NCBI RefSeq assembly: GCF_019449275.2 | Contig: NZ_JAHZQZ020000019.1 | Span: forward strand, 97,134 to 161,133 | DNA from: Microbacterium sp. HD4P20 | GTDB lineage: Bacteria; Actinomycetota; Actinomycetes; Actinomycetales; Microbacteriaceae | Length of the DNA stretch: 64,000 nucleotides | Reading direction: 5' to 3' | In this document: piece after piece, positions 49,279 through 58,600 of the stretch | Layout of the letters: each line of letters opens with the position of its first letter | Numbering within the stretch: the first letter of the stretch is position 1 | Made by a program: the position numbers and the translations under genes | Notes under the pieces: model-generated | What the model saw: only the letters and a program-made list of their open reading frames with translations | Database searches by the model: none | What the model was told of the DNA's origin: nothing

Positions 49279-50237
49279 CACGTCGTCTCTCCTCGTCGGT
49301 AGTCCTTCAGCAGCACGCCGAGCAGCGCCACCGAGCCGGCGGCCACCAGCCCCAGAGCGACGGCTCCGAAGATGGGGCCCCATGCTTTGGCGGGGTCGCC
49401 CGACGCCTGTCCGGCGAACTGGATCAGCAGTCGTCCGATCCCCCCCTGCAGCCCGGTCGAGACCTCGGCCACGACCGCCCCGATCACGGCGTTGGCAGCC
49501 CCCAGGCGCAGGGCCGGCAGCAGATACGGAACGGATGCCGGGAGCCTGAGCCTGAGCAGTGTCGACCAGTAGCCGGCGGCATAAGTGCGCATCAGCTCGG
49601 TGTGAATGCGGTCGGGGGACTGCAGACCGCGCAGCGCGCCGACGGCGATCGGGAAGAAGGCGAGGTACGACGCGATCAGGGCGACCGACATCCAGTCCTG
49701 CCACTCGAATCCGCCGATCTCGATGCGCGAGCCCCAGCTCTTCACGATCGGCGCGAAGGCGATGAGCGGCACGGTCTGGCTGAGGATGATCCACGGCAGG
49801 AGAGCCCATTCCGCCAGGCGCCAGCGCTGCATGACCAGCGCGAAGGCGAAGCCGACGACCATGCCGACGAGCCAGCCCACGGCCGCGATGCCGAGTGTGG
49901 TGAGTGCGCCCAGGGCGATGACGCCCCACAGCGGCGGGGACCCCTCCTGGCGCGTCACCGGCGCGAGCAGGCGTGCGGCCATGTCCCACACGTGCGGCAT
50001 CGCCAGATCGCTCGTGCGCGGCAGCACGCGCATGCCCGCCACGCTCACGCCGTCCGCCGGCGCGAGCAGCTTGTACAGCTCCCACAGCACCAGGACCGCC
50101 GCGACCCCCACGGCGCCCCACAGCCAGGCCGACGCCGAACGCGCCGGTCTCTGGCGACGCACGCGCCCCGGGCGCGGCGGGTCTGCGGTCGCCGGTGGGC
50201 GCGAGACCGTCGTGTCGGCTCCGGGAGGTGCGGTCAC
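49278..50237 (-). CDS. ABC transporter permease, SsuC-like
   Basis: 319 residues from GTG at 50237, overlapping the LLM gene stop by four bases. Pro/Arg-rich cytoplasmic head (about 1-35), a first helix WLWGAVGVAAVLVLWELYKL, then the permease core with docking loop THSELMRTYAAGYWSTLLRL-like sequence (IHTELMRTYAAGYWSTLLRL) and ASVPYLLPALRLGAANAVIG. Longer than its partner at the N-terminus and in the first external loop. Confidence 0.9.
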   Translation of the reverse strand: MTAPPGADTTVSRPPATADPPRPGRVRRQRPARSASAWLWGAVGVAAVLVLWELYKLLAPADGVSVAGMRVLPRTSDLAMPHVWDMAARLLAPVTRQEGSPPLWGVIALGALTTLGIAAVGWLVGMVVGFAFALVMQRWRLAEWALLPWIILSQTVPLIAFAPIVKSWGSRIEIGGFEWQDWMSVALIASYLAFFPIAVGALRGLQSPDRIHTELMRTYAAGYWSTLLRLRLPASVPYLLPALRLGAANAVIGAVVAEVSTGLQGGIGRLLIQFAGQASGDPAKAWGPIFGAVALGLVAAGSVALLGVLLKDYRRGETT

Positions 50238-51250
50238 CGCTTCGCGTCCACGTGGGTCTGCAGCGCCGGGATGACGGTCTCACCGTAGACCCGCATGGTC
50301 TCTTCCTTGTTGTCGTGCTGCAGGTAGCCGGCGAACTGGGTGACGCCCAGCTCACGCAGCTGCTCCAGCTTCGCGATGTGGTCGGATGCCGAGCCGAGGA
50401 TGCAGAACCGATCGACGATCTCGTCGGGCACGAAGTCGACGTGGTCGTTGTCGGCCCTGCCGTGGGTGTTGTAGTCGTAGCCCTGCCGCCCGGCGATGTA
50501 GTCGGTCAGCGCGTCGGGGACCGCGGCGTGCTCGCCGTACTTGGCGACGATGTCGGCCACATGGTTGCCGACCATGCCGCCGAACCAGCGGCACTGCTCG
50601 CGCATGTGCTCCCAGTCCTCGCCGATGTACATGGGTGCTGCGACGCAGAACGACAGGGACTCGGGGTCACGGCCGGCGGCGGCCGCGGCATCCTTCACCG
50701 TCTTGATCATCCACGCGGCGATGTCGACGTCCGCGAGCTGCAGGATGAAGCCGTCGCCCACCTCTCCGGTCAGCTTGAGAGCCATCGGGCCGTAGGCCGC
50801 GACCCACACCTCGAGCTCCGATCCCCGGCTCCACGGGAACTGCAGCGTCGCGCCCTTGTACTCCACGGGCCGCGAGTTGGCGAGCTCGCGGATCACGTGG
50901 ATCGACTCGCGCAGCTCGGCCATCGACACCGGCTTGCCGTTGGTCACGCGCACCGCCGAGTCGCCGCGGCCGATGCCGCAGACCGTGCGGTTGCCGTACA
51001 TCTCGTTGAGCGTGGCGAAGACGGATGCCGTGACCGTCCAGTCCCGGGTCGCCGGGTTCGTGACGAACGGGCCGACGGTCACCCGCTTGGTCTCGGCGAG
51101 GATCGCCGAGTGGATGACGTAGGGCTCCTGCCACAGCAGGTGCGAGTCGAAGGTCCACACGTGGCTGAAGCCGTGGGCCTCGGCGAGCGTGGCCAGCTGC
51201 ACGGTGCGCGCGGCGGGCGGATTGGTCTGCAGAACGACGCCGAAGTCCAT
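50234..51250 (-). CDS. LLM class F420-dependent oxidoreductase
   Basis: 338 residues from ATG at 51250, with GAGAGAATCC before it. A luciferase-like TIM barrel: MDFGVVLQTNPPAARTVQLA, EAHGFSHVWTFDSHLLWQEP, GRGDSAVRVTNGKPVSMAEL, and AGYLQHDNKEETMRVYGETV near the end. I associate this subgroup (TIGR03842 type, from memory) with F420 rather than FMN. It follows dihydropyrimidinase by 10 bases and is coupled to the transporter genes. Possible roles are reduction of a pyrimidine ring or oxygenation of a hydantoin or amide. No PydA-type dihydropyrimidine dehydrogenase is in the window. Confidence 0.85.
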   Translation of the reverse strand: MDFGVVLQTNPPAARTVQLATLAEAHGFSHVWTFDSHLLWQEPYVIHSAILAETKRVTVGPFVTNPATRDWTVTASVFATLNEMYGNRTVCGIGRGDSAVRVTNGKPVSMAELRESIHVIRELANSRPVEYKGATLQFPWSRGSELEVWVAAYGPMALKLTGEVGDGFILQLADVDIAAWMIKTVKDAAAAAGRDPESLSFCVAAPMYIGEDWEHMREQCRWFGGMVGNHVADIVAKYGEHAAVPDALTDYIAGRQGYDYNTHGRADNDHVDFVPDEIVDRFCILGSASDHIAKLEQLRELGVTQFAGYLQHDNKEETMRVYGETVIPALQTHVDAKR

Positions 51251-51260
51251 GGATTCTCTC

Positions 51261-52694
51261 TCAGATCAGGTACTGACTCAGACCGCGCTTGAGGAAGCGG
51301 CCGTCGCCCTTCGCGCCGTGATAAGTGCCGCCGTCGACGATCACCTTGCCCCGTGAGATCACGGTGTCGACGTGCCCGTCGACCTCGAAGCCCTCCCACG
51401 CGGAGTGGTCCATGTTCATGTGGTGGGATGCCGCAGAGATCGAGGTGTGCCCGTTCGGGTCGTACACCACGACGTCACCGTCGGCGCCGGGCTGGATGAC
51501 CCCCTTGCGGCCGTAGAGGCCGAACATGCGGGCCGGTGTCGTGCTCGTGAGCTCGACCCAACGCTCGAGGGTGATCTTGCCCGTCACCACCCCCTGGTAC
51601 ATCAGGTCCATGCGGTGCTCGACCGAGCCGATGCCGTTGGGGATCGCGCGGAAATCGTCGAGGCCCAGTTCCTTCTGCCCCTTCATGCAGAACGGGCAGT
51701 GGTCGGTCGAGACCATCTGGATGTCGTTCGTGCGCAGCGCTTGCCACATGTGGTGCTGGTGACCCTCTTTGCGGCTGCGCAGCGGTGTGGAGCAGACCCA
51801 CTTCGCGCCCTCGAACTGACCCCACTCCTCGCTGAAGCCGCCGAGCTGCTCCTCGAGCGAGAGGTACAGGTACTGCGGACAGGTCTCGCCGAACACATTC
51901 CAGCCCTGGTCGCGCGCCCACGCGATCTGGTCGACCGCCTGCTTCGCGCTGACGTGCACCGTGTACAGGGGAGCGCCGGTGAGGTTGGCGAGCATGATCG
52001 CGCGGTGCGTGGCCTCTTCCTCCATCTGCCAGGCCCGTGCGATGCCGTGGTAGTACGGCGCCTTCTTGCCGGCTTCGGCGAGCTGCGCCGCCAGCACGTC
52101 GATGGCCGGCCCGTTCTCGGCGTGCATCATCGTGAGCAGGCCGGTCTCGGCCGACACCTGCATCGCCTTCAGCACCTGCGCGTCGTCGGAGTAGAACACG
52201 CCCGGGTAGGCCATGAAGAGCTTGAAGCTCGAGACCCCTTCGTCCAGGAGGCCGCGCATCGCGGCGAGCGAGTCGTCGTCGACGCCGCCGACGATCTGGT
52301 GGAATCCGTAGTCGATCGCGCAGTTGCCGGCGGCCTTGTCGTGCCACGCGGCCAGGCCGTCCTGCACACGCTCGCCGTAGCGCTGCACGGCGAAGTCGAT
52401 GATGCTCGTGGTGCCTCCCCACGCCGCGGCCCGGGTGCCGGTCTCGAACGTGTCGGACGCGGCCGTGCCGCCGAAGGGCAGCTCCATGTGGGTGTGCGCG
52501 TCGATGCCCCCCGGAATGACGTACTTGCCGGTGGCGTCGATGACGGTATCGACCGAGGCGGCGACATCCGTCCCGAGAAGCCGGGAGCCGGGGGCCAGCA
52601 CCGCGGCGATGGTCTCGCCGTCGATGAGCACGTCGGCCTCGCCGCGCCCGGTCGCCGACACGACGGTTCCGCCGGTGATCAGTGTGGTGGTCAT
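51261..52694 (-). CDS. hydA: Dihydropyrimidinase / D-hydantoinase
   Basis: 477 residues from ATG at 52694, with AGGAGG upstream. Metal site YVIPGGIDAHTHMELPFGG, carboxylated lysine K158 in SSFKLFMAYPG, then YTVHVSAKQAVDQIAWARDQ and STDHCPFCMKGQKELGL. Full length for the cyclic-amidase branch of amidohydrolases. It opens dihydrouracil or dihydrothymine (or 5-substituted hydantoins) to the N-carbamoyl beta-amino acid, the substrate of the upstream beta-ureidopropionase. Confidence 0.93.
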   Translation of the reverse strand: MTTTLITGGTVVSATGRGEADVLIDGETIAAVLAPGSRLLGTDVAASVDTVIDATGKYVIPGGIDAHTHMELPFGGTAASDTFETGTRAAAWGGTTSIIDFAVQRYGERVQDGLAAWHDKAAGNCAIDYGFHQIVGGVDDDSLAAMRGLLDEGVSSFKLFMAYPGVFYSDDAQVLKAMQVSAETGLLTMMHAENGPAIDVLAAQLAEAGKKAPYYHGIARAWQMEEEATHRAIMLANLTGAPLYTVHVSAKQAVDQIAWARDQGWNVFGETCPQYLYLSLEEQLGGFSEEWGQFEGAKWVCSTPLRSRKEGHQHHMWQALRTNDIQMVSTDHCPFCMKGQKELGLDDFRAIPNGIGSVEHRMDLMYQGVVTGKITLERWVELTSTTPARMFGLYGRKGVIQPGADGDVVVYDPNGHTSISAASHHMNMDHSAWEGFEVDGHVDTVISRGKVIVDGGTYHGAKGDGRFLKRGLSQYLI

Positions 52695-52703
52695 GTCCGC
52701 CTC

Positions 52704-53552
52704 CTACGGCTTCGCGATCCGGGTGTACGAGTCGGGGCGGCGGTCGCGGTAGAACTGCCAGTCGTCGCGCATCTCGAGCACCATGTCGAGGTCGAGGTCG
52801 CGCACCAGCAGCTCTTCGTGCTCGCCGGAGCCCCGCTCGCCCACGAAGTTGCCGCGCGGGTCGATGACCTGGCTGGTGCCGTAGAAGTCCACGGCCAACT
52901 CGCCGTACTCGTTGTCTTCCCGGCCGACGCGGTTGGGCTGCAGCACGAAGTAGCCGTTGGCGACGGCCGCGGCGGGACCCTCGACCTCCCACAGCCGGTT
53001 CGACAGGCCCGGCTTGGTGGCGTTGGGGTTGAAGACGATGTGGGCGTCGGCGAGTCCGAGCTCGCGCCATCCCTCGGGGAAGTGACGGTCGTAGCAGATG
53101 TACATGCCGACGCGGCCGACCGCCGTCTCGAACACCGGGTAGCCGAGGTTCCCAGGACGGAAGTAGAACTTCTCCCAGAACCGGTCGAGGTGCGGCAGAT
53201 GGTGCTTGCGGTACTTGCCGAGGATGGTGCCGTCGGCATCGACGAGCACCGAGGTGTTGTAGTAGACGCCCGTCTCGGCCTCTTCGTAGATCGGCAGCAC
53301 GGTCACGATCCCGAGTTCCTTCGCGAGGGCGGCGAAGCGCTGCACGATCGGTCCGTCGGACGACTCGGCGTAGCGGTAGTACTTCTTGTCTTGCGTGATA
53401 CCGAAGTACGGCCCGTAGAACAGCTCCTGGAAGCACACGACGTGCGCGCCCTGCGCGGCGGCATCCCGCGCGAACTGCTCGTGCTTGTCGAGCATCGACT
53501 CCTTGTCGCCGGTCCAGGTGGTCTGTGAAATGGCCGCGCGTACCGTGGTCAT
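52704..53552 (-). CDS. Beta-ureidopropionase, nitrilase superfamily
   Basis: 282 residues from ATG at 53552; a longer open frame runs upstream but lacks nitrilase features. Catalytic triad Glu43 (CFQELFYGP), Lys116 (KYRKHHLPH) and Cys153 (YICYDRHFPEGW). N-carbamoyl amide hydrolysis would release beta-alanine, CO2 and ammonia. ATKPGLSNRLWEVEGPAAAV and the C-terminal VLEMRDDWQFYRDRRPDSY agree with beta-ureidopropionase rather than nitrilase proper. First gene of the operon, with a good promoter at 53676-53704. Confidence 0.92.
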   Translation of the reverse strand: MTTVRAAISQTTWTGDKESMLDKHEQFARDAAAQGAHVVCFQELFYGPYFGITQDKKYYRYAESSDGPIVQRFAALAKELGIVTVLPIYEEAETGVYYNTSVLVDADGTILGKYRKHHLPHLDRFWEKFYFRPGNLGYPVFETAVGRVGMYICYDRHFPEGWRELGLADAHIVFNPNATKPGLSNRLWEVEGPAAAVANGYFVLQPNRVGREDNEYGELAVDFYGTSQVIDPRGNFVGERGSGEHEELLVRDLDLDMVLEMRDDWQFYRDRRPDSYTRIAKP

Positions 53553-53675
53553 GGTTCTCCGTCCGTCCTCAGCTGGGTCCCTCGGGCGGGGACCGACGGG
53601 GTCGGATCGATGGAGCAGCCCCGTTCCCTGATCCTGTCGACTCGACGTTTCTCGTCGGTTTCGCCCTGTGACGCG

Positions 53676-53704
53676 ACAGTAAAGCCTCCGGCCGCGAGAG
53701 GCAA
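53676..53704 (-). promoter_or_regulatory. Sigma-A-like promoter of the pyrimidine operon
   Basis: On the minus strand: -35 TTGCCT (53699-53704), 17-base spacer, -10 TACTGT (53676-53681). Transcription should begin near 53669, giving a leader of about 117 bases before the ATG at 53552. Confidence 0.6.
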
Positions 53705-53778
53705 TGGTTGGACCGGCAGACCTTAACGCCGCGAGGCGGATACATCGCACGACGGATGCTGCGGCATCCGCTCTCGCG

Positions 53779-53784
53779 TACCGT
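53779..53784 (+). promoter_or_regulatory. -10 element for the histidine kinase gene
   Basis: TACCGT, six bases, then the GTG at 53791. It decides this start over the longer open frame beginning at 53704, whose extra 29 residues look like non-coding translation. Confidence 0.5.
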
Positions 53785-53790
53785 GAAACG

Positions 53791-54987
53791 GTGTTCCGCC
53801 GACTGAAGCCCTTCCAGCTCGTCGTCGACGTCTCGATCGCGGTCGTCTTCTTCCTGATCGCGACGCCGGTCGAGCTCGTGATCAACGGGCAGTCCCCGGT
53901 GGAAGCGGCACTTGGCCCGCCCGGCACGGTGCTGGCCGCCATCGTGATCGCAGTGCTCTTCAGCGGCGCACTCGGGGTGCGCCGGGTCTCGCCGGCGTTG
54001 GCGCTGGGTCTGGCCTGGGCTGGCGCGCTGATGCAGGTGGGACTGGGCCGGGCGCCGAGCTTCGCGGATCTCGCGATCTTCGGCGTGCTCTACGCGACCG
54101 CCGCCTACGGGTCGACGCGCGTGTACTGGACGGGATTCGCCTCGGCCATCCTGGGCGCGGTCGTGATCACGCTGTACCTGACCACCGGGCCGCTCTACGC
54201 CAGCGGCGGACTGTCGTGGGAGACCCTGCCGAACGCGCTGATGATGCTCGTGGCTGCCGCCTTCGCGCTCGGCCTGTCGTGGACGGTCGGCGCGCTGATG
54301 CGCACGGCGGTGCGCGCCCGCGCGAACCGCGAGGCGCAGGAACGGGCCGAGATCCAAGCAGCGGCGGAGCAGGAGCGTGTGCGCATCGCCCGCGACATGC
54401 ACGACGTGGTCGCGCATTCGCTCACCGTCGTGATCGCCCAGGCCAACGGTGCGCGCTACGCGGCCGCCGCCGACCCCGCCGCTGCCGTGGGCGCCCTCGA
54501 GATCATCTCGAGCACCGCCGGGGCGGCCCTGGCCGATGTGCGTCTGCTCCTCACGCAGCTGCGGCATAGCCAGGGCGAGGGCCCCCAGCCGACACTGGCC
54601 GATCTCGAGGAGCTGTACGCCCAGGTGCGAGCCGCCGGGGTGCCGCTGCGGGTGGACGTCGACCCCGTGCCGCCGGGCACGCCGCCGGCGGCGGCACAGC
54701 TCGCGGTCTATCGCATCCTGCAGGAGGCGCTCACGAACGCGCTGCGCCACGGGGCGCGGGGCGTATCTGTCGACGTGCGCCTGTCATGGTTTCCGGATCG
54801 CGTCGAGATCGCCGTGCGCAACGGTCTTGCCGAACGAGTGCCGGTCACCCCGGATCCGATCCGCGGGCACGGCATCATCGGCATGCGCGAGCGGGCCCAG
54901 CTGGCCGGTGGGCGGCTGGAGGCCGGGGCCGACCCGAGCGGGTCCTTCATCGTCTCCGCCGTCATCCCGATCGGAGGGGCGGCATGA
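53791..54987 (+). CDS. Sensor histidine kinase, NarX/DesK type
   Basis: 398 residues from GTG at 53791. Five or six membrane helices within the first 165 residues (LVVDVSIAVVFFLIATPVEL; VLAAIVIAVLFSGALGVRRV; further four), no large external domain, so it likely senses the membrane itself or a partner transporter. Dimerisation/phospho-acceptor motif ERVRIARDMHDVVAHSLTVV with His204, then HATPase_c: LQEALTNALRHG N-box and RGHGIIGMRERAQLAGGRLE. The stop overlaps the regulator start as ATGA. Followed by a MacB-type exporter, as in bacitracin- or envelope-stress modules. Confidence 0.92.
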   Translation: MFRRLKPFQLVVDVSIAVVFFLIATPVELVINGQSPVEAALGPPGTVLAAIVIAVLFSGALGVRRVSPALALGLAWAGALMQVGLGRAPSFADLAIFGVLYATAAYGSTRVYWTGFASAILGAVVITLYLTTGPLYASGGLSWETLPNALMMLVAAAFALGLSWTVGALMRTAVRARANREAQERAEIQAAAEQERVRIARDMHDVVAHSLTVVIAQANGARYAAAADPAAAVGALEIISSTAGAALADVRLLLTQLRHSQGEGPQPTLADLEELYAQVRAAGVPLRVDVDPVPPGTPPAAAQLAVYRILQEALTNALRHGARGVSVDVRLSWFPDRVEIAVRNGLAERVPVTPDPIRGHGIIGMRERAQLAGGRLEAGADPSGSFIVSAVIPIGGAA

Positions 54988-55622
54988 TCCGCGTCGCGCT
55001 CGTCGACGACCAGTCGCTGTTCCGCGCCGGCATCCGCATGCTGGTGGACTCCCAGCCCGACCTCGAAGTCGTGGCCGAGGCATCCGACGGCCGCGAGGCG
55101 CTCGCCGCGGTGCGCGCGAGCCGTCCTGACGTCGTGCTGATGGATATCCGGATGCCGGTCATGGACGGCCTGGCTGCGACAGCCGAGCTGCTTACCGACC
55201 CGAGCCCGCCGCGCATCGTCATGCTCACGACCTTCGACCTCGACGAGGCGGCTGCTCGCGCGATCAGACAGGGGGCGAGCGGGTTCCTGCTGAAGGACGC
55301 CGACCCCGAGTTCCTGCTCGCCGCGATTCGCACGGTGTATTCGGGATCGGCGGTGATCGCGGCATCCGCCACTCGTGATCTTTTCGAGAGGTTCACGGAT
55401 GCCGCGCCGCGGCCGATCCCGCCGTCCTACGCCGACCTGACCGAGCGCGAGCGCGAGATCTTCGCGCTCGCCGCGCGGGGACTGTCGAACGCCGAGATCG
55501 CGGCGCGGGAGTACCTGGCGGAGGCGACCGTGAAGACCCACATCAGCCGGATCCTCACGAAGCTGGCATTGCGCGACCGGGTGCAGCTGGTCGTCTTCGC
55601 GTTCGAGCACGGCCTGGCCTAG
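54984..55622 (+). CDS. NarL/LuxR family response regulator
   Basis: 212 residues from ATG at 54984. Receiver domain with phospho-Asp54 in VVLMDIRMPVMDG, acidic pocket VALVDDQ and Lys in GFLLKDAD. LuxR-type helix-turn-helix at 145-205: LTEREREIFALAARGLSNAE, IAAREYLAEATVKTHISRIL. Cognate regulator of the overlapping kinase; probably activates the exporter genes downstream. Confidence 0.95.
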   Translation: MIRVALVDDQSLFRAGIRMLVDSQPDLEVVAEASDGREALAAVRASRPDVVLMDIRMPVMDGLAATAELLTDPSPPRIVMLTTFDLDEAAARAIRQGASGFLLKDADPEFLLAAIRTVYSGSAVIAASATRDLFERFTDAAPRPIPPSYADLTEREREIFALAARGLSNAEIAAREYLAEATVKTHISRILTKLALRDRVQLVVFAFEHGLA

Positions 55623-55639
55623 CACGGCACAATCGGGGC

Positions 55640-56047
55640 ATGGAACTGCAGCTGAGCATGGTCGTGCTGGAAGTGGCCGACATCGAGGCATCGCTTCGCT
55701 TCTACCGGCGTCTGGGGCTGGAGATGCCCGATCCCGTCGGCGGCGGCACCGTCGTCGCGCACCGGATGGGCAGCGGGGTCACGCTGCTGCTGACCACCGC
55801 GTTCGCGTCGCGCTACGACCCGACCTGGACGCCACCGTCCGGCGGCGGCTATTCGCAGATGCTCGAGTTCTACGTCGGCGATGACGACGTGGTCGACAGC
55901 ACGTGGACCGACCTCGTCGAGGCGGGCTATACGGGTCGCATGCCGCCGACGCGGACCATCGGTCCCTACGCGGCGCTCGTCGAAGACCCCGACGGCAACG
56001 TCGTGCTGCTGACCTCCGATGAGGCCGCCTCGCCCGACGCCACCTGA
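55640..56047 (+). CDS. VOC superfamily (glyoxalase-like) protein
   Basis: 135 residues from ATG at 55640, 17 bases after the regulator. Two beta-alpha-beta-beta-beta modules: QLSMVVLEVADIEASLRFYR and YSQMLEFYVGDDDVVDSTWT, with PYAALVEDPDGNVVLLTSDE at the end. The family includes metal-dependent lyases, dioxygenases and antibiotic-binding proteins (bleomycin/fosfomycin type). Lying inside a two-component/exporter locus, sequestration or modification of a drug is a fair guess, not shown. Confidence 0.85.
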   Translation: MELQLSMVVLEVADIEASLRFYRRLGLEMPDPVGGGTVVAHRMGSGVTLLLTTAFASRYDPTWTPPSGGGYSQMLEFYVGDDDVVDSTWTDLVEAGYTGRMPPTRTIGPYAALVEDPDGNVVLLTSDEAASPDAT

Positions 56048-56135
56048 CGACGGCGCGAACGGGGCGACGAGGATCATCCTTGCGATGTACGCGGGATGCC
56101 CCGCCAGGCCGACGCGGCGGATGTCGCCCCGTTCG

Positions 56136-56141
56136 TAGCGT
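56136..56141 (+). promoter_or_regulatory. -10-like hexamer before the exporter ATPase gene
   Basis: TAGCGT seven bases before the ATG at 56149; GGAGG lies in the gap, so this could be an additional promoter for the exporter pair or coincidence. Confidence 0.35.
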
Positions 56142-56148
56142 CGGAGGC

Positions 56149-56934
56149 ATGGAGATTTCATCGACCGACCTGGGCCTGGCGGCCCGGGTCCAGCAGCTCA
56201 CCAAGACCTACGGCACCGGCGAGAGCACAGTGCGCGCGCTCGACGGCGTGAGCGTCGGCATCCGCCGTGGCGAGTTCACCGCGATCATGGGTCCGTCCGG
56301 CTCGGGCAAGTCCACGCTCATGCACATCATGGCGGGCCTTGACGCCCCGACCGCGGGCCGCGCATGGATCGGCGACACCGACATCACCGGGCTGTCCGAC
56401 CTCGAGCTGACGATCCTTCGTCGTCGTCGCGTCGGATTCGTGTTCCAGGCCTTCAACCTGGTGCCCACCCTCGACGCGCTCGGCAACATCCTGCTGCCGT
56501 TCGACCTCGATGGGCGCCGGCCCACGGCGCTGGAGCGCGCCCGCATCGACGGCCTCGTCGAGACCCTCGGCCTCACGGCGCGCCTGGGGCATCGGCCGCA
56601 CCAGCTCTCGGGCGGGCAGCAGCAGCGCGTCGCGATCGCCCGTGCCCTGGCCACGGCCCCCGACCTCGTGTTCGCCGACGAGCCGACCGGCAACCTCGAC
56701 TCCCGCAGCGGTCGTGAGGTGCTGGGCCTGCTGGCCGCGGCGAGCCGCGACCACGGCCAGTCGATCGCGATGGTGACACACGACGCGGTCGCCGCATCGC
56801 ACGCGGACCGCGTGCTGTTCCTCGGCGACGGCCGCATCGTCGCCGACAAGCCCCGCCAGAGCGCCGAAGAGATCTCGGCTTACATGCTCGCCTCCGAACT
56901 GGGCTCCACGACCGCCGCGGCGGTGGCGTCGTGA
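56149..56934 (+). CDS. MacB/LolD-type ABC exporter ATPase
   Basis: 261 residues from ATG at 56149. Walker [21 protein letters not shown]-loop [20 protein letters not shown], signature [16 protein letters not shown], Walker [17 protein letters not shown] and switch MVTHDAVAA; the EPTGNLD version of Walker B is diagnostic for the MacB/FtsE/LolD group. Pairs with the overlapping FtsX-like permease. Probably exports or removes an envelope-active compound under the upstream two-component system. Confidence 0.95.
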   Translation: MEISSTDLGLAARVQQLTKTYGTGESTVRALDGVSVGIRRGEFTAIMGPSGSGKSTLMHIMAGLDAPTAGRAWIGDTDITGLSDLELTILRRRRVGFVFQAFNLVPTLDALGNILLPFDLDGRRPTALERARIDGLVETLGLTARLGHRPHQLSGGQQQRVAIARALATAPDLVFADEPTGNLDSRSGREVLGLLAAASRDHGQSIAMVTHDAVAASHADRVLFLGDGRIVADKPRQSAEEISAYMLASELGSTTAAAVAS

Positions 56935-58418
56935 GCCTCATCACCGAGACCGCAGCGGAGCGGCCGCGGGCTGCGGCGGGCGGCATCCCCACCTCACCCA
57001 GGGCGGCCCCGCTCGGCTGGCTGCGCGAACGCGGCATGGGCGCGAGCATCCTGGTCGCCGCGATCTCGAGCGCTTTCGGCGCGGTGCTGCTCAGTGCCAC
57101 CGGATACATCGCCGCGCTCATGCGCGCCGACCCGTACATCGGCGACAGCGGAACGCTCGCGATCGTCCTGGCGCTCATGTCGGTGATCCTCGTCGGGGTC
57201 GCGGTGTACGTCGCGTCGATCGTGACGGCCAACACCTTCGCGACCGTCGTCGCCGGCCGCACCCGCCGCATCGCGCTCATGCGTCTGATCGGGTCATCGG
57301 CGCGTTCGCAGCGATCCGAGATCGCCCGGCAGGGCCTGGTCGTCGGTGTCATCGGCGCCGCCATCGGTCTGGTCGGCGGAACGCTCCTGTCGTGGGTGGG
57401 CATCCTGCTCGCCGAGGCGCTGCTCGGCATCGACGATCTCGCGTACGCCGTGGTGCAGCCGGTCCTCGTCGTTCCCGCGGTCGTGGTCGCGCTCACCACG
57501 TGGGCGGCGGCTTGGGCGGGCTCGCGCCGCGTGCTGGCCGTCACGCCGTTGCAGGCGCTCGGCGGCTCGGTCGAGGCCTCCCACGACGCCTTCGCCGCGC
57601 GTCGCGGCCGCAACGGCGTCGCGATCACGCTGTTCGCGATCGGCGGCGCGCTGCTGGCCGCGGGCATCGCACTGGGCATGATCACGCCGCTCGGAGTGGT
57701 GGTGGCGTTCCTCGGTGGCATCTTCTCGTTCACCGGCTTGGCCATGGGGGCGACGCTCATCATGCCGCCGGTGCTGCGGCTGGTGGGGCGGGCGTTCGGC
57801 CGCTCGGCGACCGCGCGGCTCGCCGCCGAGAACGCGCTGCGCTATCCGGAGCGCTCGAGCCGCATGGCGATCGGCGTGGTGATGGGGGTCACGCTGGTCA
57901 CGATGTTCGCCGTGGCGCTCGAGACGGTGAAGGCCGTGTTCGCCGCGTCGGCGGACGGCCCGCTGCCCGACGAGATGACGGCGCTCATGGACACGTTCGC
58001 GGGCATCATGATGGGGCTCGTCGCCGTGTCGGCGGTGATCGCCGCCGTGGGCCTGGTGAACCTGCTGACGCTCGGCGTCGTGCAGCGTCGTCGCGAGCTC
58101 GGCCTGCTGCGTGCGCTGGGCGTCTCGACCGGCCAGGTGCGCCGCATGGTGCTGCTCGAGGCCGCGCACATCACGATCGCCGCGACCGCGACCGGCCTGG
58201 TGCTCGGCATCGCGTACGGGTGGGCGGGCGCGCAGTCGGTGCTGGGGTCGGTGCGCCTGCCGCCGTCGTTCTCGGCGCCGACCCTCGTGGCCCCGGCCGT
58301 GCCGTGGCTCCCGGTCGTGATCATCGTGGTCGCCACCGCGGTGCTCACCCTCGTGGCCGCGGTCGTCCCGACGCGACTGGCGACGCGCGTCGTGCCGGTG
58401 GAGGCGCTCGCCGACTGA
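56931..58418 (+). CDS. FtsX-like ABC transporter permease
   Basis: 495 residues from GTG at 56931, overlapping the ATPase stop (GTGA). About eight or nine helices in two FtsX modules: the first around RTRRIALMRLIGSSARSQRS (residues 105-125) and the second around LGVVQRRRELGLLRALGVST (residues 380-400), each followed by two helices. No large MacB periplasmic domain, so it resembles actinobacterial peptide-resistance permeases. A perfect 14-bp inverted repeat lies 26 bases after the stop. Confidence 0.9.
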   Translation: MSLITETAAERPRAAAGGIPTSPRAAPLGWLRERGMGASILVAAISSAFGAVLLSATGYIAALMRADPYIGDSGTLAIVLALMSVILVGVAVYVASIVTANTFATVVAGRTRRIALMRLIGSSARSQRSEIARQGLVVGVIGAAIGLVGGTLLSWVGILLAEALLGIDDLAYAVVQPVLVVPAVVVALTTWAAAWAGSRRVLAVTPLQALGGSVEASHDAFAARRGRNGVAITLFAIGGALLAAGIALGMITPLGVVVAFLGGIFSFTGLAMGATLIMPPVLRLVGRAFGRSATARLAAENALRYPERSSRMAIGVVMGVTLVTMFAVALETVKAVFAASADGPLPDEMTALMDTFAGIMMGLVAVSAVIAAVGLVNLLTLGVVQRRRELGLLRALGVSTGQVRRMVLLEAAHITIAATATGLVLGIAYGWAGAQSVLGSVRLPPSFSAPTLVAPAVPWLPVVIIVVATAVLTLVAAVVPTRLATRVVPVEALAD

Positions 58419-58443
58419 GCCGGATGGCGGGGACGGATGCTCC

Positions 58444-58490
58444 CCACGCCCTCTCCACGCGTCGCTGCGCGCTGCATGGAGAGGGCGTGG
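58444..58490 (+). terminator. Hairpin after the exporter operon
   Basis: CCACGCCCTCTCCA (58444-58457), 19-base loop, TGGAGAGGGCGTGG (58477-58490): 14 perfect pairs. No U-tract. Position fits the end of the two-component/exporter transcript. Confidence 0.65.
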
Positions 58491-58600
58491 CACGTGGGCA
58501 CACGGCGCAGGCTTCGCGCCGGGGCATCCGTCGCCTGACCCATCTCGCGACGGCGCGCAAGGGGGGTGCGCATGCCGGTGAGGCCGAGGAAGGTGGGGGC

